This document shows, piece after piece, positions 1 through 7,757 of a stretch of DNA of 15,322 nt. The translations under genes and the position numbers were made by a program. The notes beneath the pieces were generated by a model. That model searched no databases, was not told the origin of the DNA, and was given only the letters and a program-made list of their open reading frames with translations. Source of the stretch: an uncultured Novosphingobium sp. (GTDB taxonomy: Bacteria; Pseudomonadota; Alphaproteobacteria; Sphingomonadales; Sphingomonadaceae); the NCBI GenBank assembly GCA_937897535.1, contig CALCQB010000217.1, positions 1-15,322 on the forward strand, written 5' to 3'. Position 1 is the first letter of the stretch. Each line of letters starts with the position of its first letter.

Positions 1-1605
1 CGTGACCTTGCCCGCGGTACTCCGGTGAACATCGGTGAAGCGGTGGGCGTTATCGCTGCCCAGTCGATCGGTGAACCCGGCACCCAGCTGACCATGCGTA
101 CCTTCCACATCGGCGGCGCGGCGCAGGTCAACGAAACCTCGCACCTCGAATCGATCTGCGACGGTACGGTCAAGTATCGCGACATCCCGACCATCACCGA
201 CAAGCGCGGCCGGCGCCTGTCGCTCGCCCGCAACGGCGAGATCGTGGTGATGGACACCGAAGGGCGTGAACGCGCGATCCACCGCGTGCCCTATGGTACT
301 CACCTGCTCCACGAAGACGGCGCGATCATCGCCGAGGGCGACCGCCTGGCCGAATGGGATCCGTTCACCCTGCCGGTGATCACCGAAAAGCCGGGGATCG
401 TGAAGTACCAGGACCTGATCGACGGCAAGACCCTGACCGAGCAGACCGACGATGCCACCGGCATGACCAGCCGCGTGGTGACCGAGAACCGCTCGGCCAG
501 CCGCTCGAAGAAGGAAGACCTGCGTCCGCGCCTGACCCTGCTCGACGATGCGTCGGGTGAGGCAGCGCGCTACATGATGGCGCCGGGCACCACCCTGTCG
601 GTCGAAGACGGCCAGGCGGTTGAAGCGGGCGACATCCTCGCCCGGGCCAGCCGCGAAGCCGCCAAGACCCGCGACATCACCGGCGGTCTGCCGCGCGTTG
701 CCGAACTGTTCGAAGCCCGCAAGCCGAAGGACAATTCGATCATCGCCAAGGTTTCCGGCCGGATCGAGTTCGTCCGCGACTACAAGGCCAAGCGCAAGAT
801 CGCGATCATCCCGGAAGAGGGTGAACCGATCGAGTATCTGATCCCGAAGAGCCGCGTGATCGACGTCCAGGAAGGCGACTGGGTCAAGAAGGGCGACAAC
901 CTGATCTCGGGCTCGCCCGATCCGCACGACATCCTGGAAGTTCTGGGGGTTGAGGCGCTGGCCGAATACCTCGTCGCGGAAATCCAGGAAGTGTACCGTT
1001 TGCAGGGCGTGAAGATCAACGACAAGCACATCGAGGTGATCGTTCGCCAGATGCTGCAGAAGGTTGAGATCACCGACGGCGGCGACACCACTTTGCTTGC
1101 AGCCGAACAGATCGACCGCGAGGAAATGGACGAGTACAATGCCAAGCTTGCGCCTGGGCAGAAGTTTGCCGAAGGCAAGCCGATCCTGCTGGGCATCACC
1201 AAGGCGAGCCTGCAGACCCGTTCGTTCATCTCGGCCGCTTCGTTCCAGGAAACCACCCGGGTGCTCACCCAGGCGGCGGTCGAGGGCAAGAAGGACTCGC
1301 TGATCGGGCTCAAGGAGAACGTGATCGTCGGCCGTCTGATCCCGGCCGGGACCGGTGCGGGCATGAACCGCCTGCGGGTTGCCGCGAGCAGCCGCGATGC
1401 CGCGCTGCGGGCAAGCTACCGCGCGATCCAGGAAAGCCTGATCGCGCCTGCCAGCGCCGCGGAAGAGCATGCCGCCGAACTGGCCCAGGGCCCGGAAGCG
1501 GCGATCGGCGACGATCCGCTGGCGGCAGTCGAGGGTGAAACCCACGGCCTCGACGCCGATGCCGGTGAATACCTCAACGCCGAAGCAGCCGACGGCGAAG
1601 AATAA
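1..1605 (+). CDS. rpoC: DNA-directed RNA polymerase subunit beta' (3' part, 5' end outside window)
   Basis: This is the C-terminal part of the RNA polymerase beta' subunit, a component of the core enzyme that transcribes DNA. The reading frame is open from base 1 and ends at TAA 1603-1605, giving 534 codons in the window. The first residues carry the highly conserved trigger-loop block (NIGEAVGVIAAQSIGEPGTQ, then LTMRTFHIGGAA) at about residues 10-41. The region after it, about residues 45-230, matches in position the beta-barrel insertion in the trigger loop of proteobacterial beta'. The conserved tail follows, including TGGLPRVAELFEAR and the block GITKASLQTRSFISAASFQETTRVL. The last roughly 60 residues are acidic and Ala-rich, as is common at this end. 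The GTG at 25 lies inside the conserved block and is not a start. A strong terminator follows, so this is the end of an rpoB-rpoC type operon (rpoB not seen). Confidence 0.98.
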   Translation, partial: RDLARGTPVNIGEAVGVIAAQSIGEPGTQLTMRTFHIGGAAQVNETSHLESICDGTVKYRDIPTITDKRGRRLSLARNGEIVVMDTEGRERAIHRVPYGTHLLHEDGAIIAEGDRLAEWDPFTLPVITEKPGIVKYQDLIDGKTLTEQTDDATGMTSRVVTENRSASRSKKEDLRPRLTLLDDASGEAARYMMAPGTTLSVEDGQAVEAGDILARASREAAKTRDITGGLPRVAELFEARKPKDNSIIAKVSGRIEFVRDYKAKRKIAIIPEEGEPIEYLIPKSRVIDVQEGDWVKKGDNLISGSPDPHDILEVLGVEALAEYLVAEIQEVYRLQGVKINDKHIEVIVRQMLQKVEITDGGDTTLLAAEQIDREEMDEYNAKLAPGQKFAEGKPILLGITKASLQTRSFISAASFQETTRVLTQAAVEGKKDSLIGLKENVIVGRLIPAGTGAGMNRLRVAASSRDAALRASYRAIQESLIAPASAAEEHAAELAQGPEAAIGDDPLAAVEGETHGLDADAGEYLNAEAADGEE

Positions 1606-1634
1606 GCTTCACCGTCCGCATGGACAAAGAAACA

Positions 1635-1664
1635 GCCCCGCCGGAGCGATCCGGCGGGGCTTTT
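1635..1664 (+). terminator. Intrinsic terminator after rpoC
   Basis: A perfect 10-bp GC-rich stem, GCCCCGCCGG (1635-1644) with CCGGCGGGGC (1651-1660), encloses a 6-nt loop AGCGAT and is followed immediately by TTTT (1661-1664) and CGTT. It lies 30 bp after the rpoC stop codon, in the sense direction. It is the best terminator in the window. Confidence 0.93.
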
Positions 1665-1758
1665 CGTTGCGCGCCTTACAATTGGCCACGCCTGACCCCA
1701 TCTTGGATGGACGCTTTGGCGCTACGCCGCGCCCCGCTCCTTCCTAAGGACAATTCCC

Positions 1759-1890
1759 ATGGCCAAATCGCAAAAGAAATCGAACCGCGAAGTGCGCAAG
1801 CCCAAGGCCGAGAAGGTCAAGACCAACGTCTCCAACCCGAGCGACAAGCCCGGCGTGGTCCGCGGGCTCGACAACATGAAGAACAAGTAG
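1759..1890 (+). CDS. Small, highly basic hypothetical protein (43 aa)
   Basis: A 43-codon reading frame runs from ATG 1759 to TAG 1888-1890. It has a good Shine-Dalgarno, TAAGGA (1745-1750), 8 nt before the start. The product begins MAKSQKKSNREVRKPKAEK and ends with GLDNMKNK. About a third of its residues are Lys or Arg, with a Ser/Asn/Pro linker in the middle and no hydrophobic segment, so it should be soluble and probably disordered. Short basic proteins starting with this SNRE-[VIA]-[RK]-KPK pattern are, to my recollection, widespread in proteobacteria with no assigned role; nucleic-acid or ribosome association is only a guess from charge. It stands alone: the rpoC terminator is upstream and a convergent gene begins 6 bp downstream on the other strand. 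Codon use fits a real gene. Confidence 0.8.
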   Translation: MAKSQKKSNREVRKPKAEKVKTNVSNPSDKPGVVRGLDNMKNK

Positions 1891-1896
1891 GCGCGG

Positions 1897-3015
1897 TCAG
1901 GCGTAGGCCTGCCGCTCCAGCGCCGCGAAGCATGCCAGCGCCCCGGGATCGCCGAACGGCGAAAGCTGGCTCATGAACACCCCGCCCAGCCCGGCCGCCG
2001 GGTCGATCCAGTAGTACGAGTTGAAGATCCCGGCCCAGGCAAGGCTGCCGGGCGATCGACCGTTGGGGCCTTGCTCGGGATTGATCAGGAAGCCGAGGCC
2101 CCAGCCGGTGTGCTGGTCGGGGAAGGTGTCGTAAGGCGCGGCGAGGTGCGGCATCGCGGTGCCCATCGCCCCAGCGCGGATCGGGCCAACCTGGTTGCGG
2201 GCCATTTCCGTTACCGTTTCAGCCTGCAGCACGCGGTTCCCGTCAAGCTCCCCGCCGCGCAGGATCGCGCGGACGAACCGGGCATAGTCGGGCGCGGTCC
2301 CGATCAGCCCGCCCCCGGCGTTGTGATACTCGCCCCCGCCAAGGAACATCGGCTGGACCTTGAGCGCCCCGCTTTCATCCCGGACATGCACTTGCGCGGC
2401 ACCGGCGGGCAGCGCGTCGTGAAACCCGGTCCCGGTCATCCCCAGCGGCGCGAAGACATGCTCGGCCATGTAGTCACCCAGCGTGCCGCCGGTCACCGCT
2501 TCGACCGCCAGGCCAGCCCAGTCGATCGCCACCGAATATTCCCAGCGATCGCCCGGATCGAACAGCAGGGGCGTCCGGATCCCCGCGATCGAGCCGGGCA
2601 CGGGCATCCCCACGGCAGCGAAATATTGCAGAAGCTCGGGATGGATGAAGAAATAGCCGTAACCGGCGGTGTGAGTCAGCAGGTGCCGCAGCGTGATCGG
2701 CCGCGCGGCCGGGCGGGTCTGCGGCTGGCCTTTGCCGTCGAACCCGGTCAGCACCTGGGGATCGGCCAGTTCCGGCAGAACAGCGCCGATCGGCGCATCG
2801 AGCGCAAGCCGCCCGGCTTCGACCTGCTGCATCGCCGCCACGCTCGCCAGCGCCTTGGTCATCGAGGCGATCTGGAACGGGGTGTCCTCGGCCACCGGCC
2901 TCTGGCTGTCGACATCGGTTACACCGAGCGCCTGCGAAAACCGCACCCCGTCACGGTCGACGATCATCCCGACCGCGCTGGGCAGGTTGGCGCTGGCAAA
3001 GGCCGCTTCAAACAT
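1897..3015 (-). CDS. Beta-lactamase-fold serine hydrolase (family VIII esterase / class C-like)
   Basis: This 372-aa protein belongs to the penicillin-binding-protein/class C beta-lactamase fold (Pfam Beta-lactamase), whose members hydrolyse esters, amides or peptides through an acyl-serine. Visible motifs are S51-M-T-K54 (nucleophile serine and general base), the block LRHLLTHTAGYGY at residues 109-121, Y160-S-V as the tyrosine motif, HTGWGLGF near residue 302, and a WAG motif near residue 327 at the KTG-box position. YSV in place of YxN and WAG in place of KTG favour an esterase (family VIII-like) over a true beta-lactamase. No signal peptide is evident, so it is probably cytoplasmic. The chosen ATG (3013-3015) is preceded by GGGAGA five bases upstream; the frame stays open further upstream but reads antisense to nadE. 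It is transcribed divergently from nadE. The substrate cannot be read from sequence. Confidence 0.9.
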   Translation of the reverse strand: MFEAAFASANLPSAVGMIVDRDGVRFSQALGVTDVDSQRPVAEDTPFQIASMTKALASVAAMQQVEAGRLALDAPIGAVLPELADPQVLTGFDGKGQPQTRPAARPITLRHLLTHTAGYGYFFIHPELLQYFAAVGMPVPGSIAGIRTPLLFDPGDRWEYSVAIDWAGLAVEAVTGGTLGDYMAEHVFAPLGMTGTGFHDALPAGAAQVHVRDESGALKVQPMFLGGGEYHNAGGGLIGTAPDYARFVRAILRGGELDGNRVLQAETVTEMARNQVGPIRAGAMGTAMPHLAAPYDTFPDQHTGWGLGFLINPEQGPNGRSPGSLAWAGIFNSYYWIDPAAGLGGVFMSQLSPFGDPGALACFAALERQAYA

Positions 3016-3042
3016 CACTTTCTCCCGATTGTTGCCATTGGC

Positions 3043-3062
3043 TAACCGCTGCGCAGCGCTTA
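3043..3062. promoter_or_regulatory. Dyad-symmetric element between divergent serine hydrolase and nadE genes
   Basis: The perfect 12-bp palindrome CGCTGCGCAGCG (3047-3058) is flanked by TAA (3043-3045) and TTA (3060-3062), with one non-matching base on each side (C3046 and C3059), so 18 of 20 positions are symmetric. It fills much of the 57-bp space between two divergent start codons. Its right edge touches the nadE Shine-Dalgarno (AGGAAA, 3062-3067). It could be an operator or a hairpin in the nadE mRNA leader; no known regulator motif is recognised. Confidence 0.4.
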
Positions 3063-3072
3063 GGAAAGCCCC

Positions 3073-4728
3073 ATGGTCGATACCCTCTCCATTACCCTCG
3101 CCCAGCTCAACCAGTCGGTTGGCAATATCGCCGGCAATGCCGCCGCCATGCTCGCCGCGCGCGCGCGGGCCGGGGGGGTGGACCTGATCGTGTTCCCCGA
3201 AATGCAGCTGATCGGCTATCCGCCCGAGGATCTGGTGCTCAAGCCCGCGCTGATCGAACGTGCTGCGGCCGAGCTGGAGGTGCTCGCGGCGGCAACGGCG
3301 GATGGCGGCCCGGCGATGCTGGTCGGCTCGGTCTTCGTGGTCGACGGGGCGCTTCATAACGGGGTCGCGCTGCTCGATCAGGGCAAGGTCGCGGCGGTCC
3401 GGCTCAAGCATGAGCTGCCCAATTACGGCACCTTTGACGAGATGCGGCTGTTCCAGCCCGGCCCGCTGCCCGAACCGGTGGTGTTCAAGGGGGTGATGAT
3501 CGGGTTGCCGATCTGCGAGGACGTCTGGCATCCCGACGTTTGCCGCCACCTTGCCGAATTCGGCGCCGAGCTGTTCATTTGCGTCAACGGCAGCCCTTAC
3601 GAAATCGACAAGGACACGTTGCGGATCGACGGCGTGGCGCGGCGCCGCGCGGCCGATACCGGCTTGCCGCTGGCCTATCTCAACCGGGTCGGCGGACAGG
3701 ACGAACTGGTGTTCGACGGGGCCAGCTTTGTGGTCAACGGCGACGGCTCGGTCCCGGTCCAGATGCAGGACTGGGAAGAGCACGAGGTCACCACCCGCTG
3801 GACCCGCACCGCGACCGGCTGGCGCTGCGATGCTGGCGAGGTCGCACCGCTGTCCGACCATCCCGAGGACATCTACTGCGCGATGGTACTGGCGCTGCGC
3901 GATTACGTGGATCGCAACCGCTTCCCCGGCGTGGTCCTCGGCCTGTCGGGCGGGATCGATTCGGCGATCTGCGCGGCGATCGCCGCCGACGCGCTGGGTC
4001 CGGAGCGGGTCTGGTGCGTGATGCTGCCGAGCCGGTTCACCAGCCAGCTCAGCCTCGATCTGGCCACCGAATGCGCGCGGATGATCGGGTGCCGCTATGA
4101 CACCATCCCGATCGCCCCGGCGGTCGATGCCTTCGACACGATGCTCGAGGGTACTTTCGCCGACGTGGATGTCGATATCACCGAAGAGAACGTCCAGTCG
4201 CGGATCCGCGGCGTCACGTTGATGGCGCTGTCCAACAAGTTCGGACCGATGCTGCTGACCACCGGCAACAAGAGCGAGATGAGCGTCGGTTACGCCACGA
4301 TCTATGGCGACATGGCCGGCGGCTACAACCCGCTGAAAGACGCCTACAAGCTGACCGTCTTCGCGATCAGCGCCTGGCGCAACAAGCACAAGCCCAGGAT
4401 CGGCCTTGGCCCCGACGGCCCGGTGATGCCCGAAGGGATCATCACCCGCCCGCCCAGCGCCGAACTGCGCCCCGACCAGAAGGACGAGGATTCGCTGCCG
4501 CCCTACAAGGTGCTCGACGGGATCCTGCTCGGGCTGGTCGAGCATGAGAAGAGCGTCGATCAGCTGGTCGCCGACGGGTTTGACCGCGACACCGTGATCC
4601 GGATCGAGCGCCTGCTCTATCTGGCCGAATACAAGCGGCGACAGGCCCCGCCGGGAGTCAAGCTCGGCACCCGTAACTTCGGCCGCGACCGGCGCTATCC
4701 GATCACCAACGCGTTCCGGAGCGCGTGA
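3073..4728 (+). CDS. nadE: Glutamine-dependent NAD+ synthetase
   Basis: This protein catalyses the last step of NAD+ synthesis: it amidates nicotinic acid adenine dinucleotide using ATP and ammonia released from glutamine. The 551-aa product has both expected domains. The N-terminal nitrilase-type glutaminase (about residues 5-250) carries the catalytic triad E43 (FPEMQLIGYPPEDL), K112 (KHELPNYGTFDE) and C148 (GLPICEDVW). The C-terminal synthetase (about 270-535) has the ATP pyrophosphatase P-loop S292-GGID-S297 and the NAD-binding/ATP block TTGNKSEMSVGYATIYGDMA. The length matches the two-domain bacterial form, so free ammonia need not be the donor. ATG 3073 has AGGAAA five bases upstream. 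The stop TGA (4726-4728) overlaps the first possible GTG of gltX, which suggests cotranscription with it. A dyad element lies immediately upstream. Confidence 0.97.
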   Translation: MVDTLSITLAQLNQSVGNIAGNAAAMLAARARAGGVDLIVFPEMQLIGYPPEDLVLKPALIERAAAELEVLAAATADGGPAMLVGSVFVVDGALHNGVALLDQGKVAAVRLKHELPNYGTFDEMRLFQPGPLPEPVVFKGVMIGLPICEDVWHPDVCRHLAEFGAELFICVNGSPYEIDKDTLRIDGVARRRAADTGLPLAYLNRVGGQDELVFDGASFVVNGDGSVPVQMQDWEEHEVTTRWTRTATGWRCDAGEVAPLSDHPEDIYCAMVLALRDYVDRNRFPGVVLGLSGGIDSAICAAIAADALGPERVWCVMLPSRFTSQLSLDLATECARMIGCRYDTIPIAPAVDAFDTMLEGTFADVDVDITEENVQSRIRGVTLMALSNKFGPMLLTTGNKSEMSVGYATIYGDMAGGYNPLKDAYKLTVFAISAWRNKHKPRIGLGPDGPVMPEGIITRPPSAELRPDQKDEDSLPPYKVLDGILLGLVEHEKSVDQLVADGFDRDTVIRIERLLYLAEYKRRQAPPGVKLGTRNFGRDRRYPITNAFRSA

Positions 4729-4760
4729 CAGCGCTGGCGGCGGAGGCTATCGGCTCGGGC

Positions 4761-6104
4761 ATGACCGTCACCACCCGTTTCGCCCCTTCCCCCACCGGCA
4801 CGCTGCATGTCGGCAATGTCCGCGCGGCGCTGCACAACTGGCTGCTTGCCCGGCAAGCTGGCGGCCGGTTCCTGCTGCGGATCGACGACACCGATCTGGA
4901 ACGCAGCCGCGAGGACTATGTCGAGGCGATCAAGGCCGACCTAGCCTGGCTGGGGCTGCACTGGGACGGCGAGGAGCGGCAATCGGCCCGGTTCGCGCTG
5001 TACGAAGCCGAGTTCCACAAGTTGGTCGCCGCGGGCCGGGTCTATCGCTGCTATGAAACCGCGCAGGAGTTGGAGCTCAAGCGCAAGGTCCTGCTCGGGC
5101 GGGGCCTGCCACCGATCTATGACCGCGCCGCGCTGGACCTGAGCGAAGCCGATCACGCCGCCCGCGCAGCGGCGGGCGAGACCCCGCACTGGCGCTTCCT
5201 GCTGAACCGCGACGCGCAGATCGAATGGAACGACGGCATTCGCGGGGTCCAGAAGTTCGACCCCGCCAAAATGAGCGACCCGGTGATCCGCCGCGCCGAC
5301 GGATCGTGGCTGTACCTGCTGCCGAGCGTGATCGACGATATCGCGATGGGGATCACCGACGTGCTGCGCGGCGAGGATCACGTCTCCAACACCGCCAGCC
5401 AGGTCCAGATGTTCGAGGCGCTGGGGGCCCGGTGCCCGCGCTTCGCGCATGAGGCGCTGCTGGTCGGGACCGAAGGCAAGCTCTCGAAGCGGCTTGGCTC
5501 GCTCGGGCTGGGCGCACTGCGCGAGGAGGGGATCGAGCCCGAGGCGCTGATCGCCCTGCTCGCCCGGCTCGGCACCTCGGACCCGGTCGATCCGGCGCTG
5601 GATGCCGAGGCGCTGGCCGCCAGCTTCACCCTCGCCCACTTCGGCCGCGCCCCGGCCCGGTTCGACGAGGCCGAACTGCACCGGATCAACGCCGCGGTGG
5701 TTCACCGCCTGCCCTTTGCCCGCGTCGCGCACCTGCTGCCCGCAGGTATGGGCGAAGACGCATGGGCGGCGATCCGTCCGAACCTCGAACATATCGGCGA
5801 GGCCGCCGCATGGTGGCAGGTGGTGACCGGGCCGATATCGCCGCCCGCCCAGTCGGACGAAGACAAGGCCTATCTGGCCCAGGCCGCGACCGTGCTGGCA
5901 GATACCGGAGCCGACTGGGCTGCGCTGACCGGCGCGCTCAAGGAGCGGACCGGACGCAAGGGCAAGGGGCTGTTCCTGCCGCTGCGCCAGGCCTTGACCG
6001 GGATCGACCACGGCCCCGACATGGCCGCGCTGCTGCCGCTGATCGGACGCGAGGCGGCGCTGGCCCGGCTGGCTGCGGCGGGAGACGCCAACCCGTCCGA
6101 TTGA
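4761..6104 (+). CDS. gltX: Glutamate--tRNA ligase, GltX2-type
   Basis: This is a class I aminoacyl-tRNA synthetase that attaches glutamate to tRNA-Glu and, in organisms using GatCAB, often also to tRNA-Gln. From ATG 4761 it is 447 aa. It opens with the canonical TRFAPSPTGTLHVGN (HIGH-type signature H16-V-G-N19) and contains RIDDTD at 40-45 and the KMSKS-type motif K240-LSKR-244. The family zinc site is degraded: only C97 remains where a CxC pair is usual, and no Cys/His pair follows near residues 121-125, as in the second GltX class of alphaproteobacteria. The frame also allows a GTG start at 4725 that would overlap the nadE stop by 4 bp (GGAG only 3 bases upstream). ATG 4761 fits the family N-terminus, with GGAGG at 4742-4746 somewhat distant. 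A second gltX is expected elsewhere in the genome. Confidence 0.95.
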   Translation: MTVTTRFAPSPTGTLHVGNVRAALHNWLLARQAGGRFLLRIDDTDLERSREDYVEAIKADLAWLGLHWDGEERQSARFALYEAEFHKLVAAGRVYRCYETAQELELKRKVLLGRGLPPIYDRAALDLSEADHAARAAAGETPHWRFLLNRDAQIEWNDGIRGVQKFDPAKMSDPVIRRADGSWLYLLPSVIDDIAMGITDVLRGEDHVSNTASQVQMFEALGARCPRFAHEALLVGTEGKLSKRLGSLGLGALREEGIEPEALIALLARLGTSDPVDPALDAEALAASFTLAHFGRAPARFDEAELHRINAAVVHRLPFARVAHLLPAGMGEDAWAAIRPNLEHIGEAAAWWQVVTGPISPPAQSDEDKAYLAQAATVLADTGADWAALTGALKERTGRKGKGLFLPLRQALTGIDHGPDMAALLPLIGREAALARLAAAGDANPSD

Positions 6105-6128
6105 CATCGCTTGAACGCACCCTATCTC
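6101..6128 (+). promoter_or_regulatory. Sigma-70-like promoter overlapping the gltX stop codon
   Basis: A consensus -35 box TTGACA (6101-6106) shares bases with the gltX TGA stop (6102-6104). A -10-like TATCTC (6123-6128) follows at 16-bp spacing. Transcription would begin near 6135, about 30 nt before ATG 6165. This would place the upstream TTG (6111) inside the promoter, so it could not be translated from this transcript. The -35 box is perfect but the -10 is only a moderate match; the site was found by inspection. Confidence 0.55.
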
Positions 6129-6164
6129 GTTCAAATCACGAAGAAACGAGCAGGGTGGCGGGCG

Positions 6165-6911
6165 ATGTGGGACGATATCAGATCGGTCTATGCAAACGGC
6201 TTGCGCGCGGCCTGGCTGTTCCCGCTGTTGTTTCTGATCCCCGCGATCGTCGAATTCGCCCAGCACGTGGTCGAGCTGAATGGCGGCATGTATCACAGCG
6301 TGGCAGCGGCGAAGGCGGCGGCGGACGATCCCGGACGGATGCTGTCGGGCTTTGCGAAAACGCTTGCCCTCGGCCTGCCCGGTTACTGGTTCGTCCGCTT
6401 TCTGGCCTTCGCGGACACGGCGAAGGCGGCTCGGATCGAACGCCCGGCTTTCGGGCTGTGGCTGATCCTGTTCGCGTTCAACGCCACATTGCTTGCGTAC
6501 CAGCTGTTCGGCCCGCCCCTCGGTTCGCTGATGGGACTGACGGGAGCGGCGGGCCATTGGTTTGGCCCTGTGCTTAACGGTGCCTGGGCGCTGGCCGGGA
6601 TCTATCTGACGGCGTGGTTCATCGCCTGGCCGCTCGGCAACCGCGCCATTGGCCCTGTGCAATCAGTGAAGGTGATGACCGGATCGTTCTGGCGGACCCT
6701 GGGCTACGTGGTCGCCTGCATCCTGCCGCTGATGGCGCTGCATTATGGCCTGGGCTTTCTCGCCATCGCCGTGACGCCGGACTGGCTCGACTGGCCGGTG
6801 CTGGCGCTCGACGCGCTGATCGTATCCTGGCTGGCCTGCACCATGGCCGGGTCAGGCTATGTCGCCGCGCGCCATGCGGCGCTACGGCACGGGGTCTCGC
6901 TGCAGGCCTGA
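6165..6911 (+). CDS. Six-helix integral membrane protein of unknown function
   Basis: I do not recognise this 248-aa family with confidence. Hydrophobic segments suggest about six transmembrane helices near residues 14-36, 64-82, 95-117, 136-157, 179-203 and 210-230. A short cytoplasmic-looking N-terminus (MWDDIRSVYANG) and an Arg/His-containing C-terminal end (YVAARHAALRHG) are visible. There is no catalytic motif, so transport, lipid-related or structural roles are all open. The general layout recalls loosely defined YciC/GPDPase-membrane-like proteins, which is only an impression. ATG 6165 is chosen because AGGGTGG lies six bases upstream and because a promoter-like element at 6101-6128 would start transcription downstream of the alternative TTG at 6111. 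It follows gltX on the same strand and ends directly against the stop of the convergent methyltransferase gene. Confidence 0.8.
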   Translation: MWDDIRSVYANGLRAAWLFPLLFLIPAIVEFAQHVVELNGGMYHSVAAAKAAADDPGRMLSGFAKTLALGLPGYWFVRFLAFADTAKAARIERPAFGLWLILFAFNATLLAYQLFGPPLGSLMGLTGAAGHWFGPVLNGAWALAGIYLTAWFIAWPLGNRAIGPVQSVKVMTGSFWRTLGYVVACILPLMALHYGLGFLAIAVTPDWLDWPVLALDALIVSWLACTMAGSGYVAARHAALRHGVSLQA

Positions 6912-7757
6912 TCAGCCCCGCGTGCAGTACAGATAGCTCTGCCGCCGCGAATAGAGCGCGTCGTCGGGCGCGTGCATCCCGGCCTTGTCGACCACTTGCA
7001 CCCGGTAACCCAGACCTGCGATCCAGCCAATCAGATCGCGCGGATCGTCGCCCGCCGCGTGGAGAAATTCCGGCGTGAATTCGAACACCAGATCGGGCGC
7101 TTCGGCGCGGGCCAGCAGACCTTCGGCCCCGCGTAGCGCCTTGGCTTCCCAGCCTTCGATGTCGAGCTTAACCAACCGCAGCGGCACCCCGGCCAGCACC
7201 TGATCGAGCCGGACCAGCCGCACGGTATCATCGCCGGCATTCGCCAGTTCGACCCCGTCGGCCCCGGCATTGCCGGCCTCGCGCGGGGCGATCCGGGCGA
7301 GGCCTTCGCTTTCGCCCACCGCCAGCCAGTGCGCGGTGACGTTGCCGCAGGCATTGAGCGCGAGGTTGTCCTGCAGCAGGCCATGGGTCGCGTGGTTGGC
7401 TTCGAAGCTGTGAACCGCGCCCCCTGTACCGACCAGCCGCGCGGCGAGCAGGCTGAACCAGCCGATGTTCGCGCCGACATCGGCTACGCCATCACCCGGC
7501 CGCAGGATCTGCGCGAACAGTGCGGTTTCCAGCGGCTCCCACTCGCCCTGGCAATAGATCGAACGGTCGACCAGCTGACCAAGGTCGAGGCTCATCGCGA
7601 AACCGTGGCGGGTGGAAACGGTGCGGCGCTGGCGCGGCAGTACTCCGCCCTCCAATACCCGGCTGGCGAGCGAGCCGATCCGCCAGCGCCCGCGCTCGAA
7701 TGGGGCGGCGCGGCAGGTGGCGGCGAGGGTCGAGGCGATCAGCTGGCGGGCGGTCAT
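6912..7757 (-). CDS. FkbM-family SAM-dependent methyltransferase
   Basis: This 281-aa protein belongs to the FkbM methyltransferase family (Methyltransf_21), which transfers methyl groups from S-adenosylmethionine, usually to hydroxyls of sugars or secondary metabolites. The SAM-binding motif I is VADVGANIGW at residues 91-100, followed by the acidic motif HSFEAN (116-121). The family-specific block LVKLDIEGWEAKAL (195-208) contains the characteristic K-x-D-[IV]-E-G. The roughly 50-residue basic N-terminus is not a clear signal peptide. ATG 7757 is preferred over GTG 7766 because AGGTGG stands five bases before it. The acceptor substrate is unknown, and no polysaccharide or antibiotic cluster surrounds it, so it appears to be a solitary member. 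Its stop abuts the stop of the membrane protein gene on the other strand. Confidence 0.9.
   Translation of the reverse strand: MTARQLIASTLAATCRAAPFERGRWRIGSLASRVLEGGVLPRQRRTVSTRHGFAMSLDLGQLVDRSIYCQGEWEPLETALFAQILRPGDGVADVGANIGWFSLLAARLVGTGGAVHSFEANHATHGLLQDNLALNACGNVTAHWLAVGESEGLARIAPREAGNAGADGVELANAGDDTVRLVRLDQVLAGVPLRLVKLDIEGWEAKALRGAEGLLARAEAPDLVFEFTPEFLHAAGDDPRDLIGWIAGLGYRVQVVDKAGMHAPDDALYSRRQSYLYCTRG

Noticed and set aside
25..27. GTG as a translation start of rpoC
   Set aside because: It falls within the conserved trigger-loop block and the frame is open to base 1, so the true start lies outside the window.
780..1364. 194-codon open frame on the - strand
   Set aside because: It is antisense to conserved rpoC sequence. 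Its Ser-rich product is a shadow of rpoC codon bias.
3016..4545. Upstream extension of the serine hydrolase frame on the - strand
   Set aside because: The extra 500 or so residues read antisense to nadE with no domain. The family N-terminus and a Shine-Dalgarno fit ATG 3015.
4941..6662. 573-codon open frame on the - strand
   Set aside because: It is antisense to gltX and the membrane protein gene, and the product is low-complexity in appearance without motifs.
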